From DASQYE01 sp036389675 (GTDB taxonomy: Bacteria > Acidobacteriota > Blastocatellia > Pyrinomonadales > Pyrinomonadaceae), in contig DASVWI010000034.1 of the NCBI GenBank assembly GCA_036389675.1, positions 62,001-126,000 on the forward strand: DNA of 64,000 bases. The letters run 5' to 3'. The notes beneath the pieces are model-generated. The model was not told the DNA's origin. It saw only the letters and a program-made list of their open reading frames with translations, and made no database searches. Positions 27,093 to 36,908 of this stretch are shown here, piece after piece (position 1 is the stretch's first letter; each line of letters begins with the position of its first letter). The translations under genes were made by a program, and so were the position numbers.

Positions 27093-29519
27093 ATGCGGAG
27101 TCTGTGGCAAGACCTGCGTTATGGTCTGAGGATACTGCTCAAGCAGCGTGGCTTTACGACCGTCGCGATCATCGCGCTGGCGCTCGGTGTGGGCGCGACG
27201 AGCGCCGTCTTCAGCATCGTCAATGCGGTGTTGCTTCACCCGCTCTCTATCGATGAGCCGGAGCGCGTCGTGATGCTCTGGGAGAATAATACGGCGAGGA
27301 ATCATACCGAGGTCGAGGTCTCGTATCCGAACTATATTAGCTGGCGCGAGCGCAACCACGTCTTCGAGGAGGTCGCCGCTCTGCCGTCCGTCAACTTCGA
27401 CATGACGCTCACGGGCAATGGCGAGCCGCAGCAGGTCGAAGCCTCCACCGTCTCGGCTAACTTCTTCAAGCTGCTCGGCACACGCGCCGCTCTGGGTCGC
27501 ACCTTCGCCCCCGAAGATGAAAAGGCTGGTGCGCCCGCGGTCGTGCTCATCAGCGACGGGTTGTGGAAGCGCCGCTACGGCGCGGACGCAAGCGTCCTCG
27601 GCCAACAGCTTACGGTCGAGGGCGAGAGCGCGACGATCATCGGAGTGATGCCCGCCGACTTTGATTTTCCGAAGGGCGTCGAGCTGTGGACTCCACTTAC
27701 GCCGTCGCCCGGCGGGTGGACTGAGCAGCGCGGGTTTCGCGTGCTGCGCGCGATGGGGCGGCTGAAACCGGGCGTTAGCCTTGAGCAGGCGCAAAGCGAG
27801 ATGGACGCAATCTCGCGCCAGCTCGCCGAGGAGTTTCCGAAGGAGAACAAGGGCTATGGTGTGACCAGCGTCCCTCTCATCAAATCCATCTTCGGTAATG
27901 CGCGACCGGCGCTCTTCATCCTGTTCGGCGCGGTCTTTCTGGTGCTGCTGATTGCCTGCGTCAACGTCGCCAATCTGCTGCTTGCGCGCGCGGCGTCGCG
28001 ACAAAAGGAGATTGCGCTCAGGCTCGCATTGGGCGCGAGCCGTGTGCGTCTTATCCGTCAACTCCTGACCGAGAGCGTGATCTTAGCGCTTGCCGGTGGA
28101 ACGCTCGGGCTGCTTCTGGCTTCCTTCGGCGTAGAGTATCTGGTGAGGCTCGCGCCGCAGGACATCCCACGCATTATGAGCGCGGGCGTCAACGTTAAAG
28201 TCGTCATGTTCGCGTTCGCGGTTTCGTTCCTGACGGCGATTATCTTCGGGTTAGCTCCGGCGCTTTCCGTCTCGAAGCCTGACCTGAATGAAGCGCTCAA
28301 GGAAGGCGGCGGCAAATCGCAGGGCGGTGCGCGCAGTAAGCGCCTGCGCTCGTTTCTGGTCGTCTCGGAAGTGGCTCTGGCTGTGATCCTGATGGTCGGG
28401 GCGGGGCTTCTGGTACGCAGCTTTAATAATCTGCAACGCATTGACCCCGGCTTCAATGCTGAAAATATCTTCACCGCGCGCGTGGCGCTCGTGCAGTCAA
28501 AGTATCCGGAGGGCACGCAGCAAAAAGCCTTCTTTGAACAACTCCTGGAGCGCGTCAAGACTCTGCCCGGTGTCGAATCGGCAGCCGTCGTGTTGATGCG
28601 ACCGCTCTCCGGAACTGTCGGCTGGGACCCGCCTTTCGCCGTCGAAGGCCAGACGCCGGAAGAGCAGACGGCCAATCCCTACTCCAACTACGAAGCGATC
28701 AGCCCCGATTATTTTCGCACGATGGGCATACCTCTGATTCGCGGGCGCGACTTTAACGATCAGGACAGGGGCGATGCCGTGAGCGTAGTCATCATCAACG
28801 AAATGATGGCCAGAAGGTATTGGCCGGGTGAAGACCCCATCGGAAAGAGGCTCAAGTTCGGTAAGGCCACTTCGACCGCCCCATGGCTGACTGTGGTCGG
28901 TGTGGTCAAGGATGTCAGGTATCGCGAATGGGATGCGGTCAGGCCGGATATCTACGTCCCATACTTACAGAACAGCGAATACCGGACGGACTTCGTCATA
29001 CGCACCAGTACGAGCCCGCTCAGCCTCAGCGAAAGCTTTCGCCGCGAGGTCTATGCGCTCGATAAAGATCAGGCCGTGGCCGCCGTGACGACGATGGAAG
29101 AGCTGCTCTCGTCCGCTCTAGCGCGCCCGCGCTTCAACACCTTACTGCTCTCGATCTTCGCGGCGCTGGCGCTCTCACTGTCAGCCGTCGGCGTCTACGG
29201 CGTGATGGCCTACACCGTCACGCAGCAGACGCACGAGATAGGCATCCGCATGGCCCTGGGCGCACAGGTACGCGATGTCCTCAAGATGGTCTTGAGACAG
29301 GGCCTGAAACTTATCGGCATCGGCCTCCTGATCGGCGTGGCCGGAGCGTTTGCGCTGACGCGCCTGATGACGAGCCTCCTCTACGGCGTCAGCTCTACAG
29401 ACCCTTTGACCTACATCGGCGTCGCGGGACTCTTAGCGGCGGTGGCAATCGCGGCCTGTTACATCCCGGCGCGGCGCGCGACGCGCGTAGACCCTATGAT
29501 CGCGCTTCGTTACGAATAG
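27093..29519 (+). CDS. ADOP-family duplicated MacB/FtsX permease, copy 10
   Basis: 808 residues from ATG 27093 with AGGAGG at 27079-27084. TM1 reads LALGVGATSAVFSIVNAVLL instead of the near-universal LGIGANTAIF. Coupling helices near 305 (KEIALRLALGASR) and 713, the latter following TVTQQTHEIGIRM, where Gln replaces Arg of TQRTHE. TM2 has LLIACVNVANLLLARAA. Domain 2 contains GWDPPFAVEGQTPEEQ. Stop TAG is 14 bases before copy 11 and forms TAGGAG. Confidence 0.94.
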   Translation: MRSLWQDLRYGLRILLKQRGFTTVAIIALALGVGATSAVFSIVNAVLLHPLSIDEPERVVMLWENNTARNHTEVEVSYPNYISWRERNHVFEEVAALPSVNFDMTLTGNGEPQQVEASTVSANFFKLLGTRAALGRTFAPEDEKAGAPAVVLISDGLWKRRYGADASVLGQQLTVEGESATIIGVMPADFDFPKGVELWTPLTPSPGGWTEQRGFRVLRAMGRLKPGVSLEQAQSEMDAISRQLAEEFPKENKGYGVTSVPLIKSIFGNARPALFILFGAVFLVLLIACVNVANLLLARAASRQKEIALRLALGASRVRLIRQLLTESVILALAGGTLGLLLASFGVEYLVRLAPQDIPRIMSAGVNVKVVMFAFAVSFLTAIIFGLAPALSVSKPDLNEALKEGGGKSQGGARSKRLRSFLVVSEVALAVILMVGAGLLVRSFNNLQRIDPGFNAENIFTARVALVQSKYPEGTQQKAFFEQLLERVKTLPGVESAAVVLMRPLSGTVGWDPPFAVEGQTPEEQTANPYSNYEAISPDYFRTMGIPLIRGRDFNDQDRGDAVSVVIINEMMARRYWPGEDPIGKRLKFGKATSTAPWLTVVGVVKDVRYREWDAVRPDIYVPYLQNSEYRTDFVIRTSTSPLSLSESFRREVYALDKDQAVAAVTTMEELLSSALARPRFNTLLLSIFAALALSLSAVGVYGVMAYTVTQQTHEIGIRMALGAQVRDVLKMVLRQGLKLIGIGLLIGVAGAFALTRLMTSLLYGVSSTDPLTYIGVAGLLAAVAIAACYIPARRATRVDPMIALRYE

Positions 29520-29533
29520 GAGAAGAAGAAGAG

Positions 29534-31936
29534 ATGAACACCCTTTGGCAGGATTTGCGTTACGGACTAAGGATGCTTCTGAAGAATCCGGGCTTTGCGG
29601 TTATCGCCGTCATCGCTCTCGCTCTCGGCATAGGGGCTAACGCCGCCATCTTCTCTGTCGTCAATGCCGTCTTGCTGCGCTCGCTCCCCTATGATGACCC
29701 TGATCGCCTGATCGTCTTAAGAGAGAATAAGATTCCGCAATTCCCCGAGTTCTCGGTCTCGCCCGGCAACTTTCTGGACTGGCAGAAACAGAATACGGTT
29801 TTCGAGAAGCTCGCGGCGATTCGCGGCTTCTCTTACAACCTTGTGGGCACGGGCGAGCCGGAGCGCCTGCGCGGTGCGCGCATCTCTGCCGGCCTCTTTG
29901 AGATGCTCGGCGTCAAACCGGCGCAGGGCCGCACCTTCCTCGCCGAAGAAGATCAGCCCGGGCGCGATTCGGTCGTCATACTCAGCAATAGTCTCTGGCA
30001 GAGACGGTTCGGGGCCGACCCGAACATTCTCGGGCGAGCCCTGACGCTGAACGCCTCCACCTACACGGTCATCGGCGTCATGCCGCCGGACTTTCAATTC
30101 CCCGACCGCGAGACAGAGCTTTTTACGCCCGTCGCCTTCGACGCAAAGCAGGCAGAGCAGCACGGCGCTCACTACATCTCCGTCGTCGGGCGTCTCAAGC
30201 CGGGCGTGGGCCTTGAGCAGGCCCAGACGGAAATGAGCGCCATCGCCGCGCGCCTCTCGCAACAGTACCCGGACTCGAATGCCGGCTGGGGTGTCTCGCT
30301 CTTTCGTATGCAGGAGTACGAGTCGCGCGACATCAAGCAGGCGCTGCTGGTCTTGCTCGGCGCGGTCGCGCTCGTGCTTTTGATCGCGTGCGCCAACGTC
30401 GCCAACCTTCTGCTCGCGCGTGCGACGGCGCGGGCGCGTGAGATCGCCATACGCACGGCGCTCGGCGCGAGTCGCTGGCGCGTCATTCGTCAACTGCTGA
30501 CCGAGAGCATTCTGCTCGCGCTCGTCGGCGGGGGCTTGGGGCTGCTGCTCGCCGTCTGGGGCATGGACTTGCTGCTGGCGCTCGCGCCCGAAGATTTGCC
30601 GCGCGTCAAAAATGGCGCGCTCGACGCTCGTGTGCTCGGCTTCACCATTCTCATCACGCTCCTGACCGGCATCGTCTTCGGGCTTGTGCCCGCGCTGCAA
30701 TCATCGAGGCCGAATCTCAACGAGACGCTCAAGGAAGGCGGAAGGGGCACGACGGGCGGCCATCATCGCGTGCGCGGTGCGCTCGTCGTCACCGAAGTCG
30801 CGCTCGCGATGATGCTCCTGATCGGCGCTGGCCTGTTGATTCGCAGCTTCTATCGCTTGCAGCAGGTCGATCCCGGGTTCAACCCGAAGAATGCTCTGGC
30901 CGTCACCGTCTCGCTGCCCGCGAAGAAATACGCGGAGGAAGAACAGCAGGCGGCCTTCTTCACACAGTTGATTGAAAAAGTCTCAGGGCTTCCGGGCGTC
31001 GTGGCCGTCGGCGCGACTCAATCGCTTCCGATTCAGGGCGACTACGTGCTCGGATTCAACATACAGGGACGCCCGCCGGATGCTCCCGGCGAAGAGCCCA
31101 GCACGAACTACTACGCCGTGAGCCCTGACTATTTCAAGGCGATGGGCATCCCCCTGTTGAGAGGGCGACTGTTCACCGAGCGTGACAAGAAGGACACGCC
31201 GCGTGTAGCCATTATCAACGAGACGATGGCGAAGAAGTTCTTTCCGGGTGAAGACCCTATCGGCAAGGGCATCAACGTCACGAACGGCCCCGAAAGATTT
31301 CGCGAGATTGTCGGCATCGTCGCCGACGTTAAGCAGTACGGCTTAGACAGGCCCACGACGGCGCAAACCTACGAGCCTTACCTGCAAACGCCCTTCTCCG
31401 GCATGACGCTGATCGTCCGCACCGAAGGCAACCCGACCGCCTTGAACGCGGGCGTGCGCGGGCAGGTTCTCTCCATTGATAAAGATCAACCCGTCTCGCG
31501 TAGCAGGACGCTCGAAGAGGTGATCGCCGAATCGGTAGCCAAGCAGCGCTTCGCTATGATGCTGCTCGGCATCTTCGCCGTCGTCGCGCTCATTCTGGCG
31601 GCGGTCGGGCTCTACGGCGTGATGAGTTACTCGGTCACGCAGCGCACGCACGAGATTGGCATCCGCATGGCCCTCGGCGCACAGCAGAAGGATGTGCTCA
31701 AGCTGGTCGTCGGTCAGGGGATGATACTGGCACTGATCGGCGTCGGCGTCGGCCTTCTGGCTTCGCTTGCGCTCACGAGCGTGATGAGGACGTTGCTGTT
31801 CGGCATCACGGCGACAGACCCTCTGACCTTTCTGGCTATACCTCTATTGCTCGCGGTGGTCGCACTGGCGGCAAGCCTCATGCCCGCCCGTCGCGCGATG
31901 AAGGTAGACCCTATGATCGCGCTCAGATACGAATAG
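29534..31936 (+). CDS. ADOP-family duplicated MacB/FtsX permease, copy 11
   Basis: 800 residues from ATG 29534. Coupling helices near 302 (REIAIRTALGASR) and 705 (THEIGIRMALGAQ). TM1 reads LGIGANAAIFSVVNAVLL. Domain 2 contains SLPIQGDYVLGFNIQGRPPD and a KKFFPGEDPIGKGI block in which the usual GKRI Arg is Gly. Tight junctions on both sides (14 bases to copy 10, 9 bases to copy 12) make copies 10-11-12 one block. Ends RRAMKVDPMIALRYE. Confidence 0.94.
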   Translation: MNTLWQDLRYGLRMLLKNPGFAVIAVIALALGIGANAAIFSVVNAVLLRSLPYDDPDRLIVLRENKIPQFPEFSVSPGNFLDWQKQNTVFEKLAAIRGFSYNLVGTGEPERLRGARISAGLFEMLGVKPAQGRTFLAEEDQPGRDSVVILSNSLWQRRFGADPNILGRALTLNASTYTVIGVMPPDFQFPDRETELFTPVAFDAKQAEQHGAHYISVVGRLKPGVGLEQAQTEMSAIAARLSQQYPDSNAGWGVSLFRMQEYESRDIKQALLVLLGAVALVLLIACANVANLLLARATARAREIAIRTALGASRWRVIRQLLTESILLALVGGGLGLLLAVWGMDLLLALAPEDLPRVKNGALDARVLGFTILITLLTGIVFGLVPALQSSRPNLNETLKEGGRGTTGGHHRVRGALVVTEVALAMMLLIGAGLLIRSFYRLQQVDPGFNPKNALAVTVSLPAKKYAEEEQQAAFFTQLIEKVSGLPGVVAVGATQSLPIQGDYVLGFNIQGRPPDAPGEEPSTNYYAVSPDYFKAMGIPLLRGRLFTERDKKDTPRVAIINETMAKKFFPGEDPIGKGINVTNGPERFREIVGIVADVKQYGLDRPTTAQTYEPYLQTPFSGMTLIVRTEGNPTALNAGVRGQVLSIDKDQPVSRSRTLEEVIAESVAKQRFAMMLLGIFAVVALILAAVGLYGVMSYSVTQRTHEIGIRMALGAQQKDVLKLVVGQGMILALIGVGVGLLASLALTSVMRTLLFGITATDPLTFLAIPLLLAVVALAASLMPARRAMKVDPMIALRYE

Positions 31937-31945
31937 GAGAACGTG

Positions 31946-34372
31946 ATGGGAAGTCTGCTGCAAGACCTGCGATACGGGTTCAGGATGTTGTTGAAGAAGC
32001 CGGGCTTTACGGTGGTGGCGGTGCTTGCTCTGGCCTTGGGCATCGGCGCGAATACGGCCATCTTCAGCGTGATCTATACGGTGCTGCTGAGCCCGCTGCC
32101 GTATCCGAATGCTGACCGGCTGGTCTGGATATGGGAGACCAACCCGGCGAGCGATATCAAGACCGAGCCGGCCTCTCTGCCGAACTTCAACGACTGGAAA
32201 ACACAGAGCCGGAGCTTTGAGGGGATGGCGGCCTTCGCCAAATCGGCGCTCACGTTGACGAGCGAGCGCGAGCCGGAACGCATACGCGCCTGCATAGTCT
32301 CCGCCAACTTCCTGTCGGTGCTGGGCGTGGAGCCCATCATGGGCCGCAACTTCCTCGCCGAAGAGAACGAGCCGGGAAAAAACCGCGTCGTCATCCTCAG
32401 CCACTCGCTGTGGCAGCGACGCTTCGGCGCTAATCCGGGAATCCTTAATCAAGCGATCACGCTCAACGGCAACCCCTACACGGTCGTCGGGGTGCTGCCG
32501 CCGACCTTCAAAATCCCCAGCACCGAAAACCCCGCGGCGACAGAGCTTTTCGCGCCGCTCACCATCGACTTGCAGCAGGCGCAGCGGCGCGCAGATTACC
32601 TTGGGGTGATCGCGCGTCTCAAGCCGGGCGTGGGGCACGCGCAGGCGCAGGCCGAGTTGACCACCATCGCCGCGAGGTTGGAGCAGCAGTATCCGGACAG
32701 CAACGCGGGCTGGACTGCCCGCCTGCTTCCTCTACACGAGAGGCTGACGGGCGACGTGCGCTCCGCCCTCTGGCTGTTGATGGGCACGGTCGGCTTCCTG
32801 CTGCTCATCGCGTGCGCGAACGTCGCCAATCTTCTGCTCGCGCGCTCGACGGCGCGGCAACAGGAGATAGCCATTCGCCGCGCGCTCGGCGCAGACCGCT
32901 CGCGCCTTATCCGACAGTTTCTAACCGAGAGCGTGTTGCTGTCGCTGCTCGGGGGAATTCTGGGCTCGATGGTCGCGATGTGGGGCGTTGAGATTCTGGT
33001 CGCGCTCAGTCCGGGCAATATCCCGCGCCTCGATGAGGTCAGGTTGAACCTGATGGTGCTGGCCTTCACGCTCGGCGTCTCCGTCATGACGGGCATCATC
33101 TTCGGCATCTTTCCGGCGTTGCACGCGACCAATCCGAGTCTCACCGAATCACTCAAAGAGGGCGGGCGCAGCTCGACCGGAGGCATACGCGGTAATCGAC
33201 TTCGCAGCTCGCTGGTCATCTCCGAGATCGCCATTGCGCTGGTGCTGCTCGTCGGCGCTGGCTTGATGATCAAGAGCTTCGTGCGGCTGCAAGAGGTCGA
33301 CCCGGGATTTCGCCCCGAGCGCATACTGACGGCGGACATGTCGCTGCCGCGCGCAAAGTATAAAGAGCCGGCGCAGGTCATAGCCTTTTACGATCAGTTC
33401 ATGAAGCGCATCAGCTCGCAGCCCGGCGTCGAGTCGGTCGCCGCCATCACCACGCTCCCACTGAGCGGAGGCGGCGCAATCGCTTCCTTTGAAGTCGAGG
33501 GCCGACCCGAGCCGCCGCCCAATCAGGTCGTTGACGCCGAGTATCGCGTCGTCACTCCAGCCTATTTCACGACCATGGGCATCCCTCTCATCCGCGGCGA
33601 GGGTTTTACGGAACGTCACACCAGGGATGCGCCGAGCGTGATGATTATCAATGAGACGATGGCGCGCCGCTACTTTCCGGGAGAAGAGCCCATAGGCAAG
33701 CGCATCAATCTGGGAAATCCGCAGAGCGACCCATGGCGAACGATCATCGGCGTCGTCAAAGATGTTCACGACGAGGGATTGGACACAGACCCTTACCCGC
33801 AAATGTACTCGCCCTTAGCACAGTTTCCCGCCAACGCGATGACGCTCGTGGCGCGCACGGGTGGTGATCCGCTCGCCCTTGCCCCGAACATCAGGGGCGA
33901 GCTGGCCGCTATCGACAGAGACCAGCCCCTCACCAACCTGCGCACGATGGAACAGGTGATGTCGCAGTCCATCTCGCGCCAGCGTTTCAACATGACGCTG
34001 ATCGCCATCTTCTCCGTCGTCGGATTGATTCTCGCCACGGTCGGCATCTACGGCGTGATGAGTTACTCCGTCACGCAGCGCACGCACGAGATTGGCATAC
34101 GCATGGCCCTCGGCGCGCAGGCCCGTGATGTGCTCAAGCTGGTGGTCGGACAGGGCATGCTGCTGGCACTCGTCGGCGTCGGGGCAGGGCTTGTTATCGC
34201 CTTCGGTCTGACGCGCGTGATGTCGAGCCTGTTATTCGGCGTCAGCGCCACAGACCCTTTGACGTTTGGCGCGGTGGCGCTGTTGCTGGCAGCCGTGGCG
34301 GCGCTCGCCTGCTTCATACCGGCGCGCCGCGCCATGAAGGTAGACCCGATGGTCGCACTCCGTTACGAATGA
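31946..34372 (+). CDS. ADOP-family duplicated MacB/FtsX permease, copy 12
   Basis: 808 residues; ATG 31946 chosen over GTG 31943, with AGGAGA at 31935-31940. Coupling helices near 306 (QEIAIRRALGADR, with an unusual Gln start and Asp) and 713 (THEIGIRMALGAQ). TM1 is followed by IYTVLLSPLPYP rather than VNAVLLRPLP. TM2 has GTVGFLLLIACANV. TM4 contains TGIIFGIFPALHAT. Closely joined to copy 11 (9 bases) and followed by a palindromic element. Confidence 0.94.
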   Translation: MGSLLQDLRYGFRMLLKKPGFTVVAVLALALGIGANTAIFSVIYTVLLSPLPYPNADRLVWIWETNPASDIKTEPASLPNFNDWKTQSRSFEGMAAFAKSALTLTSEREPERIRACIVSANFLSVLGVEPIMGRNFLAEENEPGKNRVVILSHSLWQRRFGANPGILNQAITLNGNPYTVVGVLPPTFKIPSTENPAATELFAPLTIDLQQAQRRADYLGVIARLKPGVGHAQAQAELTTIAARLEQQYPDSNAGWTARLLPLHERLTGDVRSALWLLMGTVGFLLLIACANVANLLLARSTARQQEIAIRRALGADRSRLIRQFLTESVLLSLLGGILGSMVAMWGVEILVALSPGNIPRLDEVRLNLMVLAFTLGVSVMTGIIFGIFPALHATNPSLTESLKEGGRSSTGGIRGNRLRSSLVISEIAIALVLLVGAGLMIKSFVRLQEVDPGFRPERILTADMSLPRAKYKEPAQVIAFYDQFMKRISSQPGVESVAAITTLPLSGGGAIASFEVEGRPEPPPNQVVDAEYRVVTPAYFTTMGIPLIRGEGFTERHTRDAPSVMIINETMARRYFPGEEPIGKRINLGNPQSDPWRTIIGVVKDVHDEGLDTDPYPQMYSPLAQFPANAMTLVARTGGDPLALAPNIRGELAAIDRDQPLTNLRTMEQVMSQSISRQRFNMTLIAIFSVVGLILATVGIYGVMSYSVTQRTHEIGIRMALGAQARDVLKLVVGQGMLLALVGVGAGLVIAFGLTRVMSSLLFGVSATDPLTFGAVALLLAAVAALACFIPARRAMKVDPMVALRYE

Positions 34373-34461
34373 AAGGATGAGGCGGCAGCATGAAGGCGGA
34401 AGTAAAAGCAATGAAGAAAGAGAAGCCTTCCTTTCATCCTTACGCCTTCATCCCTGCTGTT
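34373..34461. repeat. Heptamer palindromic element 5
   Basis: Left arm 34373-34402 (AAGGATGAGGCGGCAGCATG...GGAAG) pairs with right arm 34430-34460 (CTTTCATCCTTACGCCTTCATCCCTGCTG). The compensating CAGCA/TGCTG pair near the ends shows the stem is kept even where the heptamers have diverged. Core GAAGTAAAAGCAAT is present. Confidence 0.75.
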
Positions 34462-34475
34462 AAGGGGGCTTTGTG

Positions 34476-36887
34476 ATGGGAACATTATGGCAGGACGTGC
34501 GCTACGGATTGCGTATGCTGTTTAAGAAGCCGGGGTTCACCGTGATGGCGGTGTTGACGCTGGCTTTGGGGATCGGCGCGAATACGGCGATCTTCTCCGT
34601 CGTCAATGCCATCCTGCTCAAGGAGCTGCCCTACAGAGAACCGTCGCGGCTCGTGTGGGCACAGACCGCTCAGGAGCAGAACGGCCAGCGGCAGTCTGCC
34701 GCCGTCTCGCCCGCGGAGTTCCGGGAGTGGAAAGAGCAGAGCCGGACCTTCGAGCAGCTCGCGGCCTTTCGCGGCGACGCCATCAGCCTGAAGGACGCCG
34801 AACAGCCGGAGGCGCTGGCGGGCGCGCGCGTCTCCGTCAACTTCTTTCAGACGCTCGGCGTTGGGCCGATGCTCGGACGCGCCTTCGCCGCCGAAGACGA
34901 GCGGCCCGATGCGCCTGAAGGTGTCGTCCTCAGCTATCGACTCTGGCAGAGACGTTTCGGCGGTGACCCTTCAATCGTCGGTCGCACGCTTGAGACAATC
35001 GAAGGCCCGAGCGTGGTGATCGGAGTGATGCCGCCGGATTTCAAGTTCCCCAGCTTCGCAGAGGCGTGGGTTCCGTTCTCCGGAGCTTCCAGCGAGATGC
35101 GTGTTCGCAATCGCTACCTTCAGGTCTTAGGTCGGCTCAAGGCCGGGCACACGCTTGAGAGCGCGCAGGCGGAGATGAAGACCATCGCCAGCCGCCTCGA
35201 AGCCGAGCATCCGGATTCAAATAAAGGCTGGACGGTTCAGCTAACTCCGCTCAGAGAGAGATTGACGGGCGAGACGAGGCCCGCGCTTCTGGTCTTGCTC
35301 GGGGCGGTCGGCTTCGTGCTCTTGATCGCGTGCGCGAACGTGGCGAATCTATTGCTGGCGCGGGTGGCGACGAGGCGCAGAGAGATGGCGATTCGCCTCG
35401 CTTTGGGCGCGCGCCGCGCACAGTTGTTGCAGCAACTCTTAATCGAAAGCGTTCTGCTGGCGCTCCTTGGCGGGGCGATAGGCTTATTGCTCGCCGCATG
35501 GGGCGTGGACTTGATGGTCGGCCTTCTGCCTCAATCCAAAGAGGTCTACCAGTTTCCAAACACGGTCGGCATAGACAGAGTCGTACTCTGCTTTACGCTG
35601 GGCGTCTCTGTGCTGACGGGAATTCTCTTCGGCCTCGTGCCGGGATGGCAGGCATCGCGCCCGGATGTCAACGAGTGTTTGAAGGAAGGCGGCTACTCGA
35701 CTAAAGGCGAGCGCCGTCAGGGTGTGCGCGGCGCTCTGGTCGTTCTCGAAATCGCCGTGACGTTAATACTACTGGTCGGCGCTGGGCTGCTCGTTCAAAG
35801 CTTCGTGCGCTTGCGGCGCGTCGAGCTGGGGTACGACCCGCACGGACTTTTGACGATGTGGATTTCGGCCCCGTTCTCAAAGTATCCGAATGACGAGAGC
35901 CGTGCGCGTCTTTACAGGGAAGTGCTCGAACAGGTGAAGCAAGTGCCGGGCGTGGAGGGCGCTACGCTGACCAGCGGGCTGCCGTTCGGTTTTCTCTCCT
36001 TCCCCTTCAACATCGAGGGCGAGCCGCTGCCTTCGGGCGATGTGTCCGTCCATTACAGCGCGATCAGCGCGGGCTATTTCGATGTCCTCAAAGCGCCCGT
36101 GCGGGCGGGCCGCGCCTTCACCGAGCGCGACGACGCGCAAGCTCCGCAGGTTGCGATCATCAACGAAGCTCTGGCCCGGCGATACTTCGGTGACGCAGAC
36201 CCGCTCGGACGGAAGATTTCGATCAGCTATCTTGGCCGGCGTGTCGTGCGCGAAGTGGTCGGCGTGGCCGGCAATATTAAGCAGGATGAATTGGGAGTGC
36301 CGACGGAGCCTGAAGTCTACGTCCCTTTTCAACAACAACCATGGCTCGGACAGACGCTAGTCCTTCGCACGCGTCACGCAGACCCCCTGAGCCTGAGACG
36401 CGATGTGCAGCGCGCCATCTGGACGGTGGATAAAGACCAGCCCGTCTCGCGCGCCGAAACAGTTGACCAGATGCTTTCGGAGCTGGTCGCAGAGCCGCGA
36501 CTGTACACGCTGCTTCTGGGTGTGTTTGCCGCGCTGGCGCTCTCGCTCTCGGCTGTCGGCATCTACGGCGTGATGAGTTATACGGTCACGCAGCGCACGC
36601 ACGAGATAGGCGTTCGCATGGCCTTAGGCGCGCAGGCCGGAGACATTCTCAGGATGATCGTCAGGCAGGCGATGGCGCATGCTCTGTTGGGCGTAAGCTT
36701 CGGAGTCGCGGCATCACTGGCGCTGACGCGATTGATCACAAGCCTGCTGTTCGGCATCACGGCGACAGACCCGCTGACTTTCGTCGGCGTCTCGCTCGGG
36801 TTGTTAACGGTGGCTTTCATGGCGAGTTTTATTCCGGCGCGCCGCGCGACACGCGTAGACCCGATGATCGCGCTCCGTTACGAGTAG
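34476..36887 (+). CDS. ADOP-family duplicated MacB/FtsX permease, copy 13
   Basis: 803 residues; ATG 34476 preferred to GTG 34473 (AAGGGGG upstream). Coupling helices near 302 (REMAIRLALGARR, followed by AQLLQQLLIES, the most diverged first helix in the array) and 708 (THEIGVRMALGAQ, followed by VRQAMA). Domain 1 has SRLVWAQTAQEQNGQRQSAA. TM4 is bordered by LPQSKEVYQFPNTVGID and FGLVPGWQAS, with Trp in place of Leu. Stop TAG; copy 14 starts 21 bases on. Confidence 0.94.
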   Translation: MGTLWQDVRYGLRMLFKKPGFTVMAVLTLALGIGANTAIFSVVNAILLKELPYREPSRLVWAQTAQEQNGQRQSAAVSPAEFREWKEQSRTFEQLAAFRGDAISLKDAEQPEALAGARVSVNFFQTLGVGPMLGRAFAAEDERPDAPEGVVLSYRLWQRRFGGDPSIVGRTLETIEGPSVVIGVMPPDFKFPSFAEAWVPFSGASSEMRVRNRYLQVLGRLKAGHTLESAQAEMKTIASRLEAEHPDSNKGWTVQLTPLRERLTGETRPALLVLLGAVGFVLLIACANVANLLLARVATRRREMAIRLALGARRAQLLQQLLIESVLLALLGGAIGLLLAAWGVDLMVGLLPQSKEVYQFPNTVGIDRVVLCFTLGVSVLTGILFGLVPGWQASRPDVNECLKEGGYSTKGERRQGVRGALVVLEIAVTLILLVGAGLLVQSFVRLRRVELGYDPHGLLTMWISAPFSKYPNDESRARLYREVLEQVKQVPGVEGATLTSGLPFGFLSFPFNIEGEPLPSGDVSVHYSAISAGYFDVLKAPVRAGRAFTERDDAQAPQVAIINEALARRYFGDADPLGRKISISYLGRRVVREVVGVAGNIKQDELGVPTEPEVYVPFQQQPWLGQTLVLRTRHADPLSLRRDVQRAIWTVDKDQPVSRAETVDQMLSELVAEPRLYTLLLGVFAALALSLSAVGIYGVMSYTVTQRTHEIGVRMALGAQAGDILRMIVRQAMAHALLGVSFGVAASLALTRLITSLLFGITATDPLTFVGVSLGLLTVAFMASFIPARRATRVDPMIALRYE

Positions 36888-36908
36888 ATCGAATGTGAGG
36901 GGAGAAAG